DNA of 64,000 nucleotides from Acanthornis magna (lineage: Eukaryota > Chordata > Aves > Passeriformes > Acanthizidae), in NCBI GenBank assembly GCA_036785705.1, contig JAWUZG010000970.1, forward strand, positions 757,501 through 821,500, read 5' to 3'. Below the pieces are notes generated by a model. The model had not been told where the DNA came from and did no database searches. It was given only the letters and a program-made list of their open reading frames with translations. A program made the position numbers and the translations under genes. Below, piece by piece: positions 1-12,400 of the stretch (the stretch's first letter is position 1; each line of letters opens with the position of its first letter).

Positions 1-779
1 TACTTAAAAGAGCAACCTGGATTTCAATCATGTTTCATCATCTCTTATCTCTCTGATTCTGCCACCTTCCCAGGTTGTTTGGATGAAGTTATCAGATGTC
101 TGCCCTGACACTTCTAATTAATGATCATTTAGGAATTTGTCAGTCTAAGCCTGTTTTGATTATGTTTCCTAGCTAAAAATTTGGAGGGTGTTTTGATTGT
201 GGTACAGATGCCACTTGGGTAACACACTTCAGTGTGGGCAACCTAAACTGATAGGGAAATTAATTCATTTTACATATCATCTTCTTGGAAAATTCACTTC
301 ATTAGGTGTTCACATGCCATCCCAGTTAGTAAAGACGACATTAAAACCTCTGTGTGCGTCAAGGCAGTGATTCAGCATGTATACCAAAATTTTCAGTGAA
401 TAGGGGGTGCTTTTGGAATCAGCATAGCCTTTCTAGTGTGCTCCTGTAAGGGGATCCTCAGTTGATGTGGGCTGTGAAGCTTCTGGGTAGAAGTCTCAGG
501 TGAGTTTTTATGGGTATTATAGCAGCTTTCAGAGCTCCTTAATTTATGCCTTTGATTAAGGCAGCTCCTACAGCAGTCTGTTATCCTCCAGGCAGAAAGA
601 TAGGTTGCAGTCACCTTTTTCATACTCTCCCTGGACAGGGAGGTGTACCATGCTTCCCTGAGCACAGAAAGGGAGCTTGTTTTGAACAGCACAGATGCTG
701 CTGTCAAAATTAAATCAGTATGAACTAGTTTCTCTGACTGTGCAGGGGCAAGCATCAGACTTGTTCCCCAAGCAGCTCC
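1..779. other. Non-coding sequence, no gene recognised
   Basis: Unique-looking AT-rich sequence up to the edge of the first CR1 piece. The only sizeable open frame is 120 codons on the minus strand at 393-755. It has no domain, signal peptide or family resemblance that I recognise, and no convincing splice context. I treat it as chance. Confidence 0.6.
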
Positions 780-1600
780 TCTGACCTCTTCTGGCCCCTC
801 AATGTGTTTCTTTTAGTAAGGGGCACAAAACTGGACACAGCACTCAAGGTGTAGCTTCACCAGTGCTGAGTACAGGGGGCCAAACACTGCCCCAGTCCTG
901 CTGGCCACACTATTGCTGACACAGGCCAGGATGCCATTGGCCTTCTTGGCCACCTGGGCACACCTTGGCTCGTGTTCAGCCACTGTCAAACAGCACCCCC
1001 AGGTCTTTTTCCACCAGGCAACTTTCCAGCCACTCTGTCCCCAGCCTGTAGCACTGCCTGGGGTTGTGCAGAACCTGGCCCTTTGCCTTATTGAACCTCA
1101 TACCATTGACCTATGCCTATTGATCCAGACTGTCCAGATCCCTCTCTGGAGCGTTCCTGTCCTCCAGCACTCCTGTCCAACTTGGTGTCATCCACAAACT
1201 GTCTGAGGATGCCCTCGATCCCCTCATCCAGATCACTGATAAAGATATTAAGCAGGACTGGACCCAATACTGAACCCTGGGGAACAGGACTCTTGACCGG
1301 TCGCCAGATGGATGTAACTCCATTCACCACCACTCTCTGGGCTCAGTCATCCAGTCAGTCTTTTACACAGAGAAGACTACAGCCATACAAGCTGTGAGCA
1401 GCCAGTTTCTTCAGGAGAATGTTGTGGAAGAAGGTGACAAAGCCTTTACTAAATCCTAGGTAGACAACATCCAAAGCCTTTCCCTCATCTAATATGCAAG
1501 TCACCTTGTCCTAGAAAGAGATCTGGTTGGGCAAGCAAGACCTGCCTTTCATAAACCTTGGCTGGCTTCGCTAGATTCCCTGGTTGTTCTGTATGTGCCA
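780..1600 (-). mobile_element. CR1 LINE fragment, internal, RT region
   Basis: Antisense piece of a CR1 non-LTR retrotransposon. Read on the minus strand, the frame 1088-1333 carries the reverse transcriptase palm signature [14 protein letters not shown], with P at about 1280-1282, followed by FVDD at 1187-1198. FVDD is the catalytic aspartate motif, usually FADD in CR1. A TGA at 1343-1345 interrupts the frame where CR1 normally has arginine, and another stop closes it at 1088, so the copy is dead. The sequence from 1400 to 1600 matches the part of CR1 upstream of the palm, and 780-1080 matches the part after it. The left edge stops well before the CR1 3' terminal repeat, so this is an internal fragment lacking its 3' end. 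Edges are accurate to about 20-30 bases. Confidence 0.9.
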
Positions 1601-3895
1601 TCTTTTTTATTTTATGGAAGCAGTTTTGACACACGGTGTAGGCTGACTTAACATCCCTGCTGCATGAACCATCACTCTCACACCTGGTGTTGCATGTTGT
1701 GCTATCGTGTGGCAACACAGAATTCCCTGCATTATGTGGGATGGGGTCCTGTCATTAAGCATGGTTGTGACCCCTAGTGAACAACCTCTGCTTCTTATAG
1801 GTGGGAAAAACAGAAAAGAGGTGGCTCTCCTGATTCTGAAAAAGAAACTAATTTCTCATTACATATGGCATGATGCATTTTTTTACTAATTCTGTTTAGC
1901 TTTGAAAATGTATGCAGGGCTTTCCAAAATAGAACACAACCCTCTCTTGCCCATTGCCTTCTACGCAGCAGAGGACTACCATTCCTACTTTTTCTATTCT
2001 TCTACATGGAGATAAGAAGTTCCAGATCATGAAACTGTATTTTCAAAAAATGTGATCAAAAGTAAAAGTTTATTTACCTATTGCAAAGTGTCCTATTCTT
2101 TGACTTTCAAGTCTTGCTATAGGTCTTAGACTAGACGAGGCACCCCTGTAAAAAGGGCATTATCAAAACTATATAATGCCAGAAGTTATCAGCTCTACTG
2201 CAATATACTTTTCTAGATAGAAATAATATATATGTGTATGTACATTCTTCAGCAGCTCAGTAATTTCTCTTCATTAAAAAGATATGTAGCACTGTGAAGC
2301 AACATATAGAAATCCTTTGTACTATGCAGCATGTGCAATATACAACAAAACCGGGAGCTCCAGTTGGACAAGGCAGGATTTTTTTCGGTCAAAATGACTG
2401 TTGTCAGAGAAAAGGCAAACTCATCAGCTTGCACATTTGCGTATCAAGAATCTAAAAAGATGGGAGATTGGGTTTTTTCATCTCAGAATAAAATTAACCA
2501 TTTTAATTCATATTAAAAAGACAGTATCAGTAGTTTAAGAATTGGGATTTTTTCCTTAGATGTACTTCATACTTTAATCCATGGTAAATAATTTTATTAT
2601 TAGCTGAGCGTGCGACTTTCTTTCTGTGACACATTAAAATTTGTCAGAGGTGTTAACCTTGCTACACTAACCTAGAACTGAAGAGTCACTTACAGACATG
2701 CAGTCTGTTATATTATCAGTGTTTGCCTCTTTGTGATTATGTCTAAATTCTTCCACTGCCTGTCTCACTAGCTCAAGGAAAGGTAATGGTGCCTTGTTTA
2801 CAAGAGCCTTAATATCTAGTTAATTTCTCATTAAAAAAACCCACAAAAAGCAATTTAATTTTGTTTGTTAAAAATGAGTTCTAGCAATATGTGAAAAGTT
2901 TCCCAAAATTTCCTCTCAATTAAAAGAATTAATGGAGCTGAAACAGAAGAAAAAATATTTCTATAAGCTAAGACATGCACCTAACATTTACATGAAGAAA
3001 GATTTCCCTTCATCTTCAAGTAAAGTGCTAATGTAATGGCAATCAAAAGATAATAGATGCCATGATCATCATGGAAAAATTTGGCCTATTATAGGCAATG
3101 CATTTTTACAGTGTAGTTATTGTACAGATGCCTAATGCAGGAGAAGATATTTTACTGCAACCCCATTTGATAGATACAAAGAGCACAGTCCTTTAAGGAT
3201 ATCCAGCTGCATCTCTAATGCCACCCATAGATAACAGTCTGAACAAGGTACTTAGTTTTTTAAAAATTCATAAATTTATATTTATTATTTTGCTTTTGAG
3301 AAATTTTAAACGCTCTGTTCATAGCAAGTATTTAGTGACATTTTAAAAGAAAACTTTCTGAAATACAGTAAATCTGCTATGTGCATGAGTAATATAGCAG
3401 AATTCAAATTATGTGGCATTCAGCTGTGCAATTGTCTAGGACCAAACCCAGTCCCGCTGCTGACAGATCAGACAAATAGGCATTGGGAACAGAACCTGAC
3501 ACTGAGAGGCAAAAGGAGGAAAAAGTGGATCCTTTCCCTAGCCCTTCTCCTAGCCCTGCAGCAGCTTTCGTCCAACCATCAACCAGTGTTCTCGAGCAGA
3601 AACTGCTGCCTTAGCCCATTTTGGGAGTGGTGGTGGGATTTTGATGGTCTAGGTACACAATCAGTGACTGAAGAGCACTCCAGTTCCCTCTGTGACCTGC
3701 TTTCTAGAGATCTGAAGTAAAGCCTTGGTCAGCAATGCCCAGGGCAAGCAAAGCTCCCCAGCATGGCCTCTCTGCACCATTTATGTTCCCTGAGACTGTT
3801 CAAGCTTTCTGACCCTGTAAGGTTTGGGTAGATTCATACTGGATTTCAACATAATCAAAATCTGTTCACTAACTAATTTTTCCTCAAGTATGTTG
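1601..3895. other. Non-coding sequence, no gene recognised
   Basis: AT-rich unique sequence between two CR1 loci. A GC-richer patch at about 3430-3760 holds a 113-codon plus-strand open frame (3379-3720) with a leucine-rich stretch in its middle. I recognise no family, and there is no sign of paired splice sites or a promoter. Nothing else stands out. Confidence 0.55.
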
Positions 3896-4279
3896 GGCTT
3901 CTCACTACAAGAAAGACATTGAGGGACTGGAGTGCTTCCAAGGAACAGCAATAAATTTGGTGAATTGCTTGGATCACTCTGATGAGGAGTGGCTGAGGGA
4001 GCTGGGGATATTTAGCCTGGAGAAAAGGAGGCTCAGGGGAGACCTTATCACTCTAAACAAACACCTGAAAGGAGGTTGTAGCCAGGTGAGGGTCAGTCTC
4101 TTTTCCCAAGTAACAAGTGGTAGGACAAGAGAAAATAACCTCAAATTGTGCCAGACAAGGTTTAGATTGGATATTAGGAAAAGCTTCACCACTTAAAGGG
4201 TCACCAGGCATTGGAACAGGTGGTCCAGGGGTATGGTTGCATCACGAGACGTGGAAGTATTTAGAAGACCTGTAGGTGT
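3896..4279 (+). mobile_element. CR1 LINE copy A, left part (outer element)
   Basis: Sense-strand CR1 3' region, 5'-truncated. It enters in the last part of the RT-bearing ORF2, with the typical CR1 run from about 4005 (TTTAGCCTGGAGAAAAGGAG), then the segments corresponding to ORF2's end up to about 4279. At that point the match to the CR1 3' region stops abruptly about 100 bases short of the expected end. The missing tail is found at 5088-5191, after an intervening second CR1. The frame is broken by indels and stops. Confidence 0.9.
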
Positions 4280-5087
4280 AGAGGGATCTGGACAGGCTGG
4301 ATCGACTGGCTGAGACCAAGGGTCTGAGGTTCAGCAAGACAAGTCCCAGGTCCTGCTCTTGGGCCACAGCAACCCCATGCAGAGTTATGGGCTGGGGGAA
4401 GAGTGGCTGGAAAGCGTCCTGGTGGAAAAAGACCTGGGGGTTTTCGTCAGCAGCTGAACATGAGCCAGCAGTGCCCAGGTAGACAAGAAGGCCAATGGCA
4501 TCCTGGCCTGGATCAGCAATGGGGTGGCCAGCAGGACTGGGACAGGGATTCTTCCCCTGTACTTGGCACGAGTGAGGTCCCACCTTGAGTGCTGCATCCA
4601 GCTCTGGAATGCACAATCCAGGAAGAACATGGAGGAGCTGGAGCACATCCAGAGAAGGGCAACAAGGATGGTGAAGAATCTAGAGGGTAAGTCCTATGAG
4701 GAATGTCTGAGGGAGCTGAGGTTGTTTAGCCTGGAGAAAAGGAGGCTCAGGTGAAGTCTTATCACTCACTACAACTGCCTGAAAGCAGGGTGTAGCTGGG
4801 TGGGGTCAGTATCTTCTCCCAGGCAGGTAAGGTCAGGATGACAGGACATAATTTCAAACTGTGCCAGAGGGAGTTTAGGTTGGACATTAGAAGGAATTTC
4901 TTCACAGATGGGGTGATTAGATATTGGAATGGGCTACCTAGGGAGATGATGGAGTCACTGTCCCTGGAAGTGTTTAAGACTGGACATCACACTTAGTGCC
5001 GTGATGTAGTTGACATGGTGGTGTTTGGCAAAAGGTTGTACTTGATAATCTCAGACATCTTTTTCAACCTAACTGATTCTATATGGT
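4280..5087 (+). mobile_element. CR1 LINE copy B, inserted inside copy A
   Basis: Second, longer 5'-truncated CR1 in the same orientation. It begins further upstream in ORF2 than copy A, within the C-terminal part of the RT ORF. Its best preserved frame is 4524-4754, with motifs such as [14 protein letters not shown] and [12 protein letters not shown] that are typical of the CR1 ORF2 C-terminus. It then runs through the end of ORF2 into the 3' UTR and ends near 5087 in a degenerate ATTCTAT tail. Earlier frames are disrupted, so it encodes no full protein. Overlapping minus-strand open frames at 4242-4648 are shadows of this element. Confidence 0.9.
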
Positions 5088-5191
5088 GATTAGGAACATG
5101 AATTCATGGTGGACTTGGCAGTGTTGGGTTAATTGTTGGACTTGGTGGTTTTAAAGGCTTTTTCCAACATAAACTATTCTATGATTCTATG
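5088..5191 (+). mobile_element. CR1 LINE copy A, right part with 3' tail
   Basis: The last ~100 bases of a CR1 3' UTR, including the GTTGGACTTGGTGGTTTTAA-type segment and an ATTCTATGATTCTATG tail at 5176-5191. It picks up within a few bases of the consensus position where copy A was broken at 4279. I therefore read 3896-4279 plus 5088-5191 as one element split by copy B. An independent third short CR1 is the alternative. Confidence 0.82.
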
Positions 5192-8100
5192 GTTCTCAAT
5201 CCATTAAACTAAAGGATATTTTATGATTCATCTTGGATACTGGTAGAAAATGTCCATATGTTACAACAAATTCAAATGAAATTCTTCTATAAGCACTATA
5301 CTGAATTCTCAGAAAACAGCACTCAAAATATTTTTGTATTGAAGACAGCATAGAAGTACACATTCTCTAGGCTGATTTTGTAATTGACTTCCAGAAATTC
5401 TTAATAATATCTCAAGAGGAGTAAATTTAGTAAAAAATATAAACAGAGAAATCTTTCCACAGGAGGCAAGATGTGGGTTTGCCAAGAAATTTTTGCTAAC
5501 ATTAACCAAATAACTGTTGCCTGTTAGGGTCTTCTACTTTGCCTAGTCCTGCATTAGCTATGGAAGGCAGTCACACTCTAAGGTCCATTTCAGAAAAATA
5601 CTCCTCATCAACCCAGATAAACTGAAAAAAATACCTAAATCAACAAATAATTTATAGACAAATTATAAACCATTGCATAACTTGCAGTGAAATTATAAAT
5701 ATATTTATGTTTAATGATATAAGCATGCAAAATACATTCCCCATTATAAATGGGGATATATGGGGATAATAAAAAATATTCCTAATATTTTTCTTCTTGT
5801 CTCTTGCTCCCTTTAGAACAGACTTCTGAAAAGATCCTAACCATATTATGATGGCTGGATGATTTGTGCACTATTCTACACTTCTGTATTTACTGTAGGA
5901 CTAATGTTGTGAAATATCACAGTAAGGCAAAGAGCAGATGTGACATATGAAAGTATGTTAAACTTTTGGAAAGAGTTTTGTCAAAAACCATACATCTTGG
6001 GTGGTGAGATTATACCTTTATTAGGATTGAATCCTTATTACTTTATAGAAAAGGAACTGGTCTTTTTTAGTGTAGGTGATTTTATAGGCTGCACATGCAG
6101 AAGCTCATGCTCTACCATTCTACAGTTCATCTCTGTGGCAGAAAAGAAAGACAAGTTCCTTTCTGCTGCAACGAATACAGCCATATGTATTGGATGATGT
6201 GTGGGCAATATAAAATTTCTCCTTTGGAATGACCCAAAAACATCTGGATACCTGCATTAATCAAAACATGCAGAAAGGTATTTCTCTCCGGCTGTGCAAC
6301 ACAGCTCAGCTTCAAAGAACTCTATGACTTCCCTGCATCCTGCTTCCCCACCCTTTGGTCTCCTGCACTTCTAATTTCATTGCACTTTAAATAGCAGCAG
6401 AACAACTGAGTCCTGCAGGCAATGATGAGATCAGGCAGCCTTTCTGCAGCAACAGGTGGCACAGCCCTTCTCCGCAAGTTCCCTTACTACAGACTCCCAC
6501 GTTCCTAACACATCTCTTGGTTCTGAGACTTGCTCATTCAGACTTAGCCAAAATCCCATCTTTGTTGCTGCCACTAGAGGGATCTGTGCAGTTAGCTCCT
6601 GTAATTCTACTCTCTTGTCTCAGACTGGTAGGAAGGCCAGAGAAAGTTTACCTGAGTACTGGTCTAAAAATTTCTTTATTCCTTTTTGTTGTATTCCTTC
6701 TTGAGTCTGATAATGCAACGAACATTATTTATAATTTTGTTTCCTGTTAAATAAGCTTTAAAACATTAGAGCCAAATGACAACTATGGATCAATTATAAA
6801 TTCTTGATTCGTGCCTGTGGCACCTGGGGTTCCCATCCAAACAGAAGCCAGGATTACTTATACACTGAGGTCAAACAGAACTGCACATTCTTGCCACAGC
6901 TTTGGTCCCATCATTACCAAATTACCTCTTGGCTGCTTAAGTAGAACTTAAAAAAATAATTACATATTTCTATGCATGAGCAAAGTATGAAAATTACTTT
7001 TTCTAAAGTAAAAAACCAGAAGGTAGCTCCTGGGGGAAAAAAATGGAAGGTAGCTCCATACATGATAGGAAAGGATGCATGGTTTATACATTGTGGCTGT
7101 GAAAAGTAGATCTTGGTATTTTTGTACTTACTATATCACAAGATGTGCAATTCAAGTCAGGGGCTTTTTAATTTTTTAAAAAATATTTAATATGCATTTT
7201 TGATATATGATTGAAAGGGAGGTTTATAGTTTTGGTTTTTTCCAGCTGGTAATCAAATTAAACAGAGAAGTGGGTTATAACTTGAAAAATTATAAAAATG
7301 TTTTTGAAGTCGTCAGGAAACACTTCAGCTATCACTGCTGCAGTGGGAACATTGTTTGAGGGAGCTGGTAAGAGCAGAAAAACTTCAACATTTCCTTGTT
7401 TGAAACTTCTTGTAGGTCAACAGTGACTGAAAATAATTACATTGGATTGCAGTCTCAGTCCAGTTCTTAGTGGACAAGTGTCCATGTCACAAAATCCACC
7501 ATTGCAATTGGCAATAGTTGGCAGGCTCAGCAGAGAAGTCAAGGATTGAATGGGCATGGAAATTAAACTATTCTGCTGCCCCTAATTGTGGTCCTTTCAA
7601 GTCATCGTTGAGGAACATTGTTTGGGAAAAGTTGCACAGCTGTTGGCAATGCTGAACATGCCCTGTGGATAAACATCGAATTTCCAACTCCAAGTTCTTA
7701 ATCTGGCACATTTTGTAGCCTTAAAAGTCACACAGGGGTGGGGGAGCTGGAGGGAAGATATTTCTTTTTTCCCCTCTTATAGAAGTAATATTTTCTTTAA
7801 AAAAATAAACACTACAGTTGAAATGAAGAACACAGTCCTTCAAAAATACTACGCTGTATTCATACATGCTAATTAAAGTAACAGAGGAATGGTGGGGTTT
7901 ATTTTCTTTAAGTAATCCAGTCTTACTATTTTTGTTCATTATGTATTTAGGTATAAAAGTGTTCATGTTGCTTAGGTTGATTACCTAAGTCACCTTTAGA
8001 TACAGCTCTGGTGGCCTAATTGATATGCTAGGACCACTTGTGCTCAAGGACATGGCTGGAGCCATGGGACAATATGGGAATCAGACAATCATTGGTTCCT

Positions 8101-9142
8101 CGTGGAGCTTCTGCTTAACACCTGATAATAAAAAAAAATTTTAGTCTAGTTCTAATTGGAACTGGACATAAAAACTCAGAACCTGTGAGCGCTATCAGCT
8201 TTAGTTTTCCCTTCCATAGAAACAGTAATATTTGTCTACTGTATTTCAAAATGGGTTTATAGGTAAATGAAATATGTCCACTTCTTGCACACTCAACAAC
8301 CGTGTTAGTTTCTACTCTTTTGAGGGAAGGACTGATGACTTTTGATTTTCTTTTCAGTGACAAGTAAGAGGCAAATAATATACTTTTTGTTAATACTGGC
8401 CTATTTTAGTGGATTTCAGCTTAGGTGACTAGCCTTCTGGAATGATTTTTAGGGCGAACCTCAATGGGAGCCACATCTCTAAAAAAATTTACTAGAAGAC
8501 TTTATTTTACCAGCTACCTCAGCTTTACGTACTGTTAATATTTTAGTGATGGTTAGTGTCAGACTATTTAGGTAACAGTGGTTTAGATCAAGAGGCAAAT
8601 ATTCCATGGTTGTTTGGGTTTGATTTGCAATTTTTAAAATGTTTTTAAAAACCAATAAGCACATAGGTTATTGCTGTACCCTTGGCAATAATAATACTCC
8701 CCTGCTCTGCCGTGGAAGTATTTTTATTTTTTTGTGTGATTATTTATTTGGCATGCGAGACCATATAATTCTAATTTTTTGTTCATATATAACGGAATAA
8801 TTCAATTTCTAATCTGTTTCTTTTAATGAGACAATAATATGCAAGAAGCTTGCAAGTGACTTGTTAGTGGAACCAGCTTCTTCTTGAAAACAAGTTTCTC
8901 AGTACTCGTGACATAGAAGCCTGAAGCAAAACACTAAATGGAAATAGAATGTTAAAGGTCATTTTTGTTTTTGAAAATGGGTGATTTCTTGCCTCTTGTC
9001 AGATACCAATTGTAGAATCTGTTGTATAACTGCTGAGTTTCTTGCATGATGTGAAAATTTTTCTAAGATAAACCATCAGACAGGTTATTTCAAAGGTTTC
9101 CTGGGTAAGTCTATGTGTCATAAACATCAGTGACATACCTCC
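5192..9142. other. Non-coding sequence, no gene recognised
   Basis: AT-rich unique sequence. Open frames are all under about 90 codons and unremarkable. A small partial duplication is visible: the 13-base words ending GAAGGTAGCTCC at 7018-7030 and 7045-7057 lie 27 bases apart. I see no interspersed repeat or exon. Confidence 0.6.
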
Positions 9143-9463
9143 ATGGAACTTTGGTTAACTCAGCTTCCAGCACTCCTGACTGCAGGCTCACTTTTACCAT
9201 TGAGACAGAGTCCATGCAAAATAATTGTAAAGGCTTTCCGTAAACAACTGGAATTCAATGCTAAATCCCCCAAGAGACCCTGTTCTTCCTCAAGATTTCC
9301 AACATGCTTCAGGAATTGTCCTCCAGCACAGCCAAGGGCCCAAGGGCTCACAGTAGCTGTCTCTCCCCAGAACACCTGTGAAAGAGCCACAGATCCTCCA
9401 ACCAAACCAAACAGACCAATGTTTTCATCACTGAGTACTGACAAGGTATACTCTGTTAATTAG
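9143..9463. other. GC-richer patch open on both strands
   Basis: A local rise in GC content with open frames on both strands (plus 106 codons at 9143-9463, minus 94 codons at 9160-9444). The translations show no domain that I recognise. It could be a decayed exon or repeat, or chance. I call no gene here. Confidence 0.3.
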
Positions 9464-9466
9464 TGT

Positions 9467-9491
9467 TAAACTACGTAGTTGTGGTAGTTTA
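9467..9491. repeat. Inverted repeat with internal 12-base palindrome
   Basis: TAAACTAC at 9467-9474 is the exact reverse complement of GTAGTTTA at 9484-9491. Overlapping it, AACTACGTAGTT at 9469-9480 is a perfect 12-base palindrome. The two pairings are mutually exclusive. No function is known to me, and chance is plausible. Confidence 0.6.
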
Positions 9492-12400
9492 GTGTAGCTG
9501 ACTATTCTATATTCTGATACCTGAATTTACTTTTATTCTTTCCTTTGTTTGCCCCTTTGACTCATCATGTGACTACAGAAGATTTAAAAATTGTGCTCTG
9601 AGGTACAGGGTTTGGTGCTTGCTGCTAGTGTGCACTGCGTCATTTGGGTGGGGCAATGGCTGCCTCTTCTATATTGTATCTCCAGAAATATTTTTGAGAA
9701 GCACAAATTTTTAATCCATATGAAGAAAAAGAAAGTTATAATGTTTGAGAGCTTAATAGAGAGTTGAGGAAGATGAGGAAGAACCGTGATCTGAAAAACA
9801 AAGGCACAACTCTTCAGCCCTTTTTCAACTCTAGTACAGCTGTTTTATTGACCTTTGCTGATGTAGATGGCTTTAGGTAATTTTCAGGTCTTTGCTCTGT
9901 CCTCATCATTGCTCAAAGTACATATCAGCTGGCAATAAAGTTTAAAAATTGTTTAAATTGTCATATTCTTCTAGAGAAAGTACTAATTGGAAAGTTGAAA
10001 AGTTTGAAAGATCTATAGTGGAAAAAGAGTTATCTCAAAAGGCTGATGAAAGAAGAGAAATTTCTTACACAATTTTATCTGTATGATAATGATTGAATAT
10101 GGTGCTAAGCTGAAAGTACAAACAGTTCTTTGTGGATCAAAATATGCATCACAAAATACTGTTCTCAAACTTGGTCCTAATCACCGCCTTTCATACATGG
10201 CCCTCCCATGCACTTCTCAACTGTTCTTTTTCATCATTTCTTGTTTTGGTCTCCACTTCACTATATCTGATATTTTTGCTCAGTAATGAGATAAGCATTT
10301 TACTATACTCCAAGGTCTGTGCTTTACTGTCCTCTTGTACTCCACCTGACGAGGCCAGGAGATTAATTGACAGACCCCTGCTTGTTTGTCACTTTTCTTT
10401 TGTCTGATGGTACATTGAAAATCTTCTCTGCATGCAATCAAATTTCTGAAATACTCATTAGTGCAGAACCCTGCCTCCATCCAAAGAGATATTTCAGTGA
10501 AACTACTTGGTGAGATTAGATATCATGCTTGCTAAGGTTTTAGAATAGAAATTAACATTTCTTTCCTGATTCTAATTTTGTACAGCCGTGTATTTATTTG
10601 CAATACCAACAAAATAAATGGTGTGCTCTTTTAATTTGATCTTTTTGCAAGAAGCAGTTGAATTTTTATGCATGATACTCCACCCACACACACTGGATTC
10701 CACCTATTTGTGATTTTTTTCCCCTCCCACATATAGTAAGAGCAGCTCCATCTCAACAATTTCTATGTGCTCTGTATCTCAGAAAATTGGTGATTCTCTA
10801 TAGTACCATGAAGTTATTGCTGGCAAATGGTGGCAATTTAATTTGTAACCTATAAACATATATATTGCAAAGTGTACGTGCCTTGTCTCTTATGCCTTTT
10901 TAAACATTTGCTGCTCTGCGCAACTAACATATTAATAGTATTGTTGCTTCATTTATATTTCTATTTCTGTCATCTATTTATGATAAAGTCTATTCAGACT
11001 GACTTATTCATGATTTCAATTACATAAAATCAAGAGGTCATAAAATAAGATAAAAATGGATGAAAATAAACGTTGTTTGTGGTTTCCATGGTTCAGTCTA
11101 AGAATAACAAGAAAACTTGATGATGGTTGATGGGATTTGCTAAGGAAGCTAGAAATTGAAGCGTCAAACAACTCTGAGATATTAATAGAAATTAGGCACC
11201 TAAATTCCTTGAATATTTCTACTTTAGTTTGTAAAGTTTAATGGCAACATTTAAAATCAGTTCACTAAGAAAATGTAAATATTACATTCTAAAGTTTTTC
11301 TCTTCGTAAAACAAATCTATATCTGCTGATACAATTTACATCTATCTACTCTTCTATTTGTTACAGTCTATCTATAAAAAAAGATGTTAAATCTTTGATT
11401 AAAAAAAATCAGTATTCAAAATACATACATAGGTAATTCTACCATCTTCTTATGGATATTGACCAGCATAATAGACAAGATGTTTGCAGTCTCCGAAATG
11501 AAAATGGAGTATATCCCCAACATAACACCAGATTGCACAAAGGAAATATAAACACCAAAGCACCCAATGAATCTGGAAAAAGCCAATTTTGTTTATATCC
11601 CTATCATTCAAAGGTTAAAACACTGAAATTATATATGGCAGAAAAGTTCTTTGCAAAAGTGAAGAATGTTTTCTGTTCTGATCATTCTCATTTCCTCGTT
11701 TAACTTCCTAAAGATTTTTGCTTTATAATACAGTTTCATATCTGACTTCTTCAGACTTGGCAACTTCTGTCGAAAATCAGAAAAGCCACTGACTTTGTCA
11801 ACAAGACATTTTGAAGGTACTTGTATAATTAGAAGACAGTTTCAACAAAATTAGACTAGTGACGAACAGTGGTAGGGAACTTGTATATGTTTAAGATTCC
11901 TGGATCTTGTTCCTGTGGTTGACCATGCCCTATCAAGACCATGTCATCCATCATATAGTCTTCTGTATTATTTTTGAATATCTCAGATGTCATGCATGCT
12001 ATCATGAGGTTAGTCAACTGCCTATTGTTGTGAGCATCAACTTTTCAGCATCATTTAGTCTGCAGCTTCCTTGATGGAGTTTCTGCAGACTATGATGATT
12101 TGCAGCTTCACTGTGATGTTTATGGGCTCAATAAAGAAAAGGTTCTAAAAAGATTATGGGCACTGAAAAAGGAAATACAACCTTTTCTCCAGGAGCACAG
12201 AGCAGAACAGTCTAAACATTTTTGGAATTTCTTGCCTGCCACAAACAGATGATGATTCCCCATAGACATTCTTACTTATTTTATACCCTCAACAAAAGCC
12301 TTTAGGGCTTGAATAAAAATTTCAGACATATAGCAACCCATCTTCTCTTTACACAAGAAGTTTGATGCTTTATGGAAAGATGTTGGAAGACAGGGGATGT

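Noticed and set aside
913..1397. Plus-strand frames of 97 and 94 codons
   Set aside because: They read the wrong strand of the antisense CR1 fragment. The RT motifs are on the minus strand.
3379..3720. 113-codon plus-strand frame as a small gene
   Set aside because: No family resemblance, no recognisable promoter or splice sites. A local GC rise lengthens frames by chance.
4242..4648. Minus-strand open frames of 134 and 87 codons
   Set aside because: They are antisense shadows of the sense CR1 copy B.
7018..7057. 27-base partial tandem duplication
   Set aside because: Only two partial copies. A trivial local duplication with no array or function implied.
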